Shown one piece after another: positions 62,782 to 64,000 of a stretch of 64,000 nt of DNA. How positions within the stretch are numbered: the stretch's first letter is position 1; the number at the start of each line of letters is the position of its first letter. The stretch spans positions 2,992,501 to 3,056,500 of the forward strand of contig NC_081811.1 of the NCBI RefSeq assembly GCF_030704535.1. The letters are read 5' to 3'. The DNA comes from Vitis vinifera. Its lineage: Eukaryota; Streptophyta; Magnoliopsida; Vitales; Vitaceae. Below the pieces are notes generated by a model, which was not told where the DNA came from, searched no databases, and worked only from the letters and a program-made list of their open reading frames with translations. The position numbers were made by a program, and so were the translations under genes.

Positions 62782-63377
62782 TTTGTTATTTTAAAATTTT
62801 AAAAACTATTATATTAATTAATTTATGTTATTTTTTTATTTATAATTAATAATTATTATACCAATAATGGTAGATATAAATATTTATATTTATTTAAATG
62901 TTCTCTATGATAAAAATTTAAAGTAGGATATATACGTATTTTCCATGTTATTGACCAAATAGCTATGTAAGTTGGTGGTCGACCACTCATTATGTAAACC
63001 ACATGTCCTAGGTTTCAATTCCCCTCCATGTGAAGCTTATTTTATTATTACTAAGGCCTAACCTCTCCCACATTGAAATTCTACAAAGCATTTATGTAGC
63101 ATTTATACCTTTACATCATAAGTGAAAGTAAATTGCCATATAATACAATAAATGGGCTTGGAAGAAAGTGAGAAATGAGCTAGAAAATTGTGGAAACCAG
63201 GGTGGAATTTGGTTAAACCATAATTGACTAGTTCATGAGAAATTGGATAGTTTGTCTGGTTTGGCGATTGAATTGTCGATTTATTTTGTCCAACGACGGT
63301 CCATTTCACTAGATCAGACCAAAAAAGCCATCAGTCGATGGTTAAACCGGCCGGTTCGGTCCATTTTTCAAAACAAT
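62397..63377. mobile_element. Mutator-like element, second copy of the 41646 family
   Basis: The left end CATTATTTTCAAAATTGGAT and reversed right end ATTGTTTTGAAAAATGGACC match the ends of the 41646-42646 element. Both have GATTCAC.GGT near the left end and a CCGGTTCGGTCCA-like right subterminus. Flanking 9-mers AATATAAAG and AAAATTAAG agree at 7 of 9 positions, a decayed target duplication. The interior holds long (TA)n tracts (62523-62579 and 62745-62777) and no transposase. Confidence 0.7.
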
Positions 63378-64000
63378 AAAATTAAGGTTGAATGATACAT
63401 TAAAATAAAATGCAAGTTTAAAAGTAAATGCATATCTAAAAACACTCTCTTGGTGCTTCAATTATATTAAAAAATAATTTAGAGCTCTTTCTCGTTCAAA
63501 GAAGAGTTGAGAGCCACTAGATATAATTTGAGTACTAATTGACCAACCAATAGATTAACTACTAATCATCAAGGTTACCATTTCCTAACAAACTCAACTG
63601 ATTGAGACTTAGTTTAACCTAGTTGAATCAAGGTTATGCCAATGATTGGAGCCAAAATATGTGCTCCAATGGCACATATATAATATAATTTATACAATAT
63701 AAAAAGCTCAAATCATCAAACTTAACTTAAATTGATGCTAAAATCCTAACTATGGATCTAACTTCCCTTTTTGAACCTAATTCCAAATCTAAGGGGTGAA
63801 AAGAATGCTTAGTACAAATTTCATTCTCAACCAAGGGAGTAGAAAAGGTTAAATATACATAAATGAGAGACTTCAGACTCTTGAACCATAAATAGTCCGA
63901 ATAAGAGCATAATGAAAAAACAATAGGCATGAGATACTAGTAACGAATGTTATGAAGTGAGATAGAAGGAAATAAATCATAATGAAGGAAGTTTGAAGCA
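63378..64000. other. No gene seen
   Basis: AT-rich end of the window; short frames only. Confidence 0.5.

Noticed and set aside
62975-63030. tRNA-like GGTTTCAATTCCCCTCC
   Set aside because: No matching D-arm, anticodon stem or acceptor stem; it is inside the second Mutator-like element.

Overview
This is a window of plant nuclear chromosome: AT-rich intergenic DNA, spliced genes with GT-AG introns, plant-specific transcription factor families, and LTR, hAT-like and Mutator-like transposable elements. The retroelement and gene sequences look like those of a woody eudicot, most likely grapevine (Vitis). That species call is from memory of similar sequences, not from a search. Coordinates of spliced genes were worked out by hand from splice sites, reading phase and family alignment.

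Layout. 1-3258 is the 5' end of a decayed Ty3/gypsy retrotransposon on the minus strand (LTR, primer binding site, gag, protease, start of reverse transcriptase). 4774-5489 is a four-copy tandem repeat of about 178 bp. 5583-6053 holds what I read as an independent minus-strand snoRNA unit: two box C/D snoRNAs (guides matching 18S and 25S rRNA) below a TATA box and a telo-box. 7839-8864 is a non-autonomous hAT-type element with an exact 8-bp target duplication. 9492-12315 is an INDETERMINATE-domain (IDD) zinc-finger gene (minus, 3 coding exons, first intron GC-AG). 16622-23657 is an ELM2/SANT-type nuclear protein gene (minus, 3 coding exons, the first only 6 nt). 24985-25271 may be the first exon of a telo-box transcript. 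25.3-36.1 kb has no gene I can support. 36227-36754 is an intronless NF-YB gene.

The right half is a decaying local array of HAK/KUP potassium transporter genes on the minus strand. Copy A (39554-45864) is a pseudogene: exons 5-7 and the start of exon 8 are lost, exon 1 is frameshifted, a 1-kb Mutator-like element sits on the exon 4 acceptor, and the last exon is scrambled. Copy B is an orphan first exon (47653-47766). Copy C (54039-58910) is intact as read: eight exons, about 770 residues, HAK5-like (cluster I). Comparing A and C gives an empty site for the transposon and dates several breaks relative to each other. A truncated copia element with two LTRs in inverted orientation (38542-39477) abuts the 3' end of copy A. 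The remainder is AT-rich repeat DNA with long (TA)n and (CT)n microsatellites and two further copies of the Mutator-like family.

The genes are not functionally linked, as is usual in plants: two transcription factors (IDD, NF-YB), a probable chromatin-complex subunit (ELM2/SANT), a potassium transporter and rRNA-modification guide RNAs.
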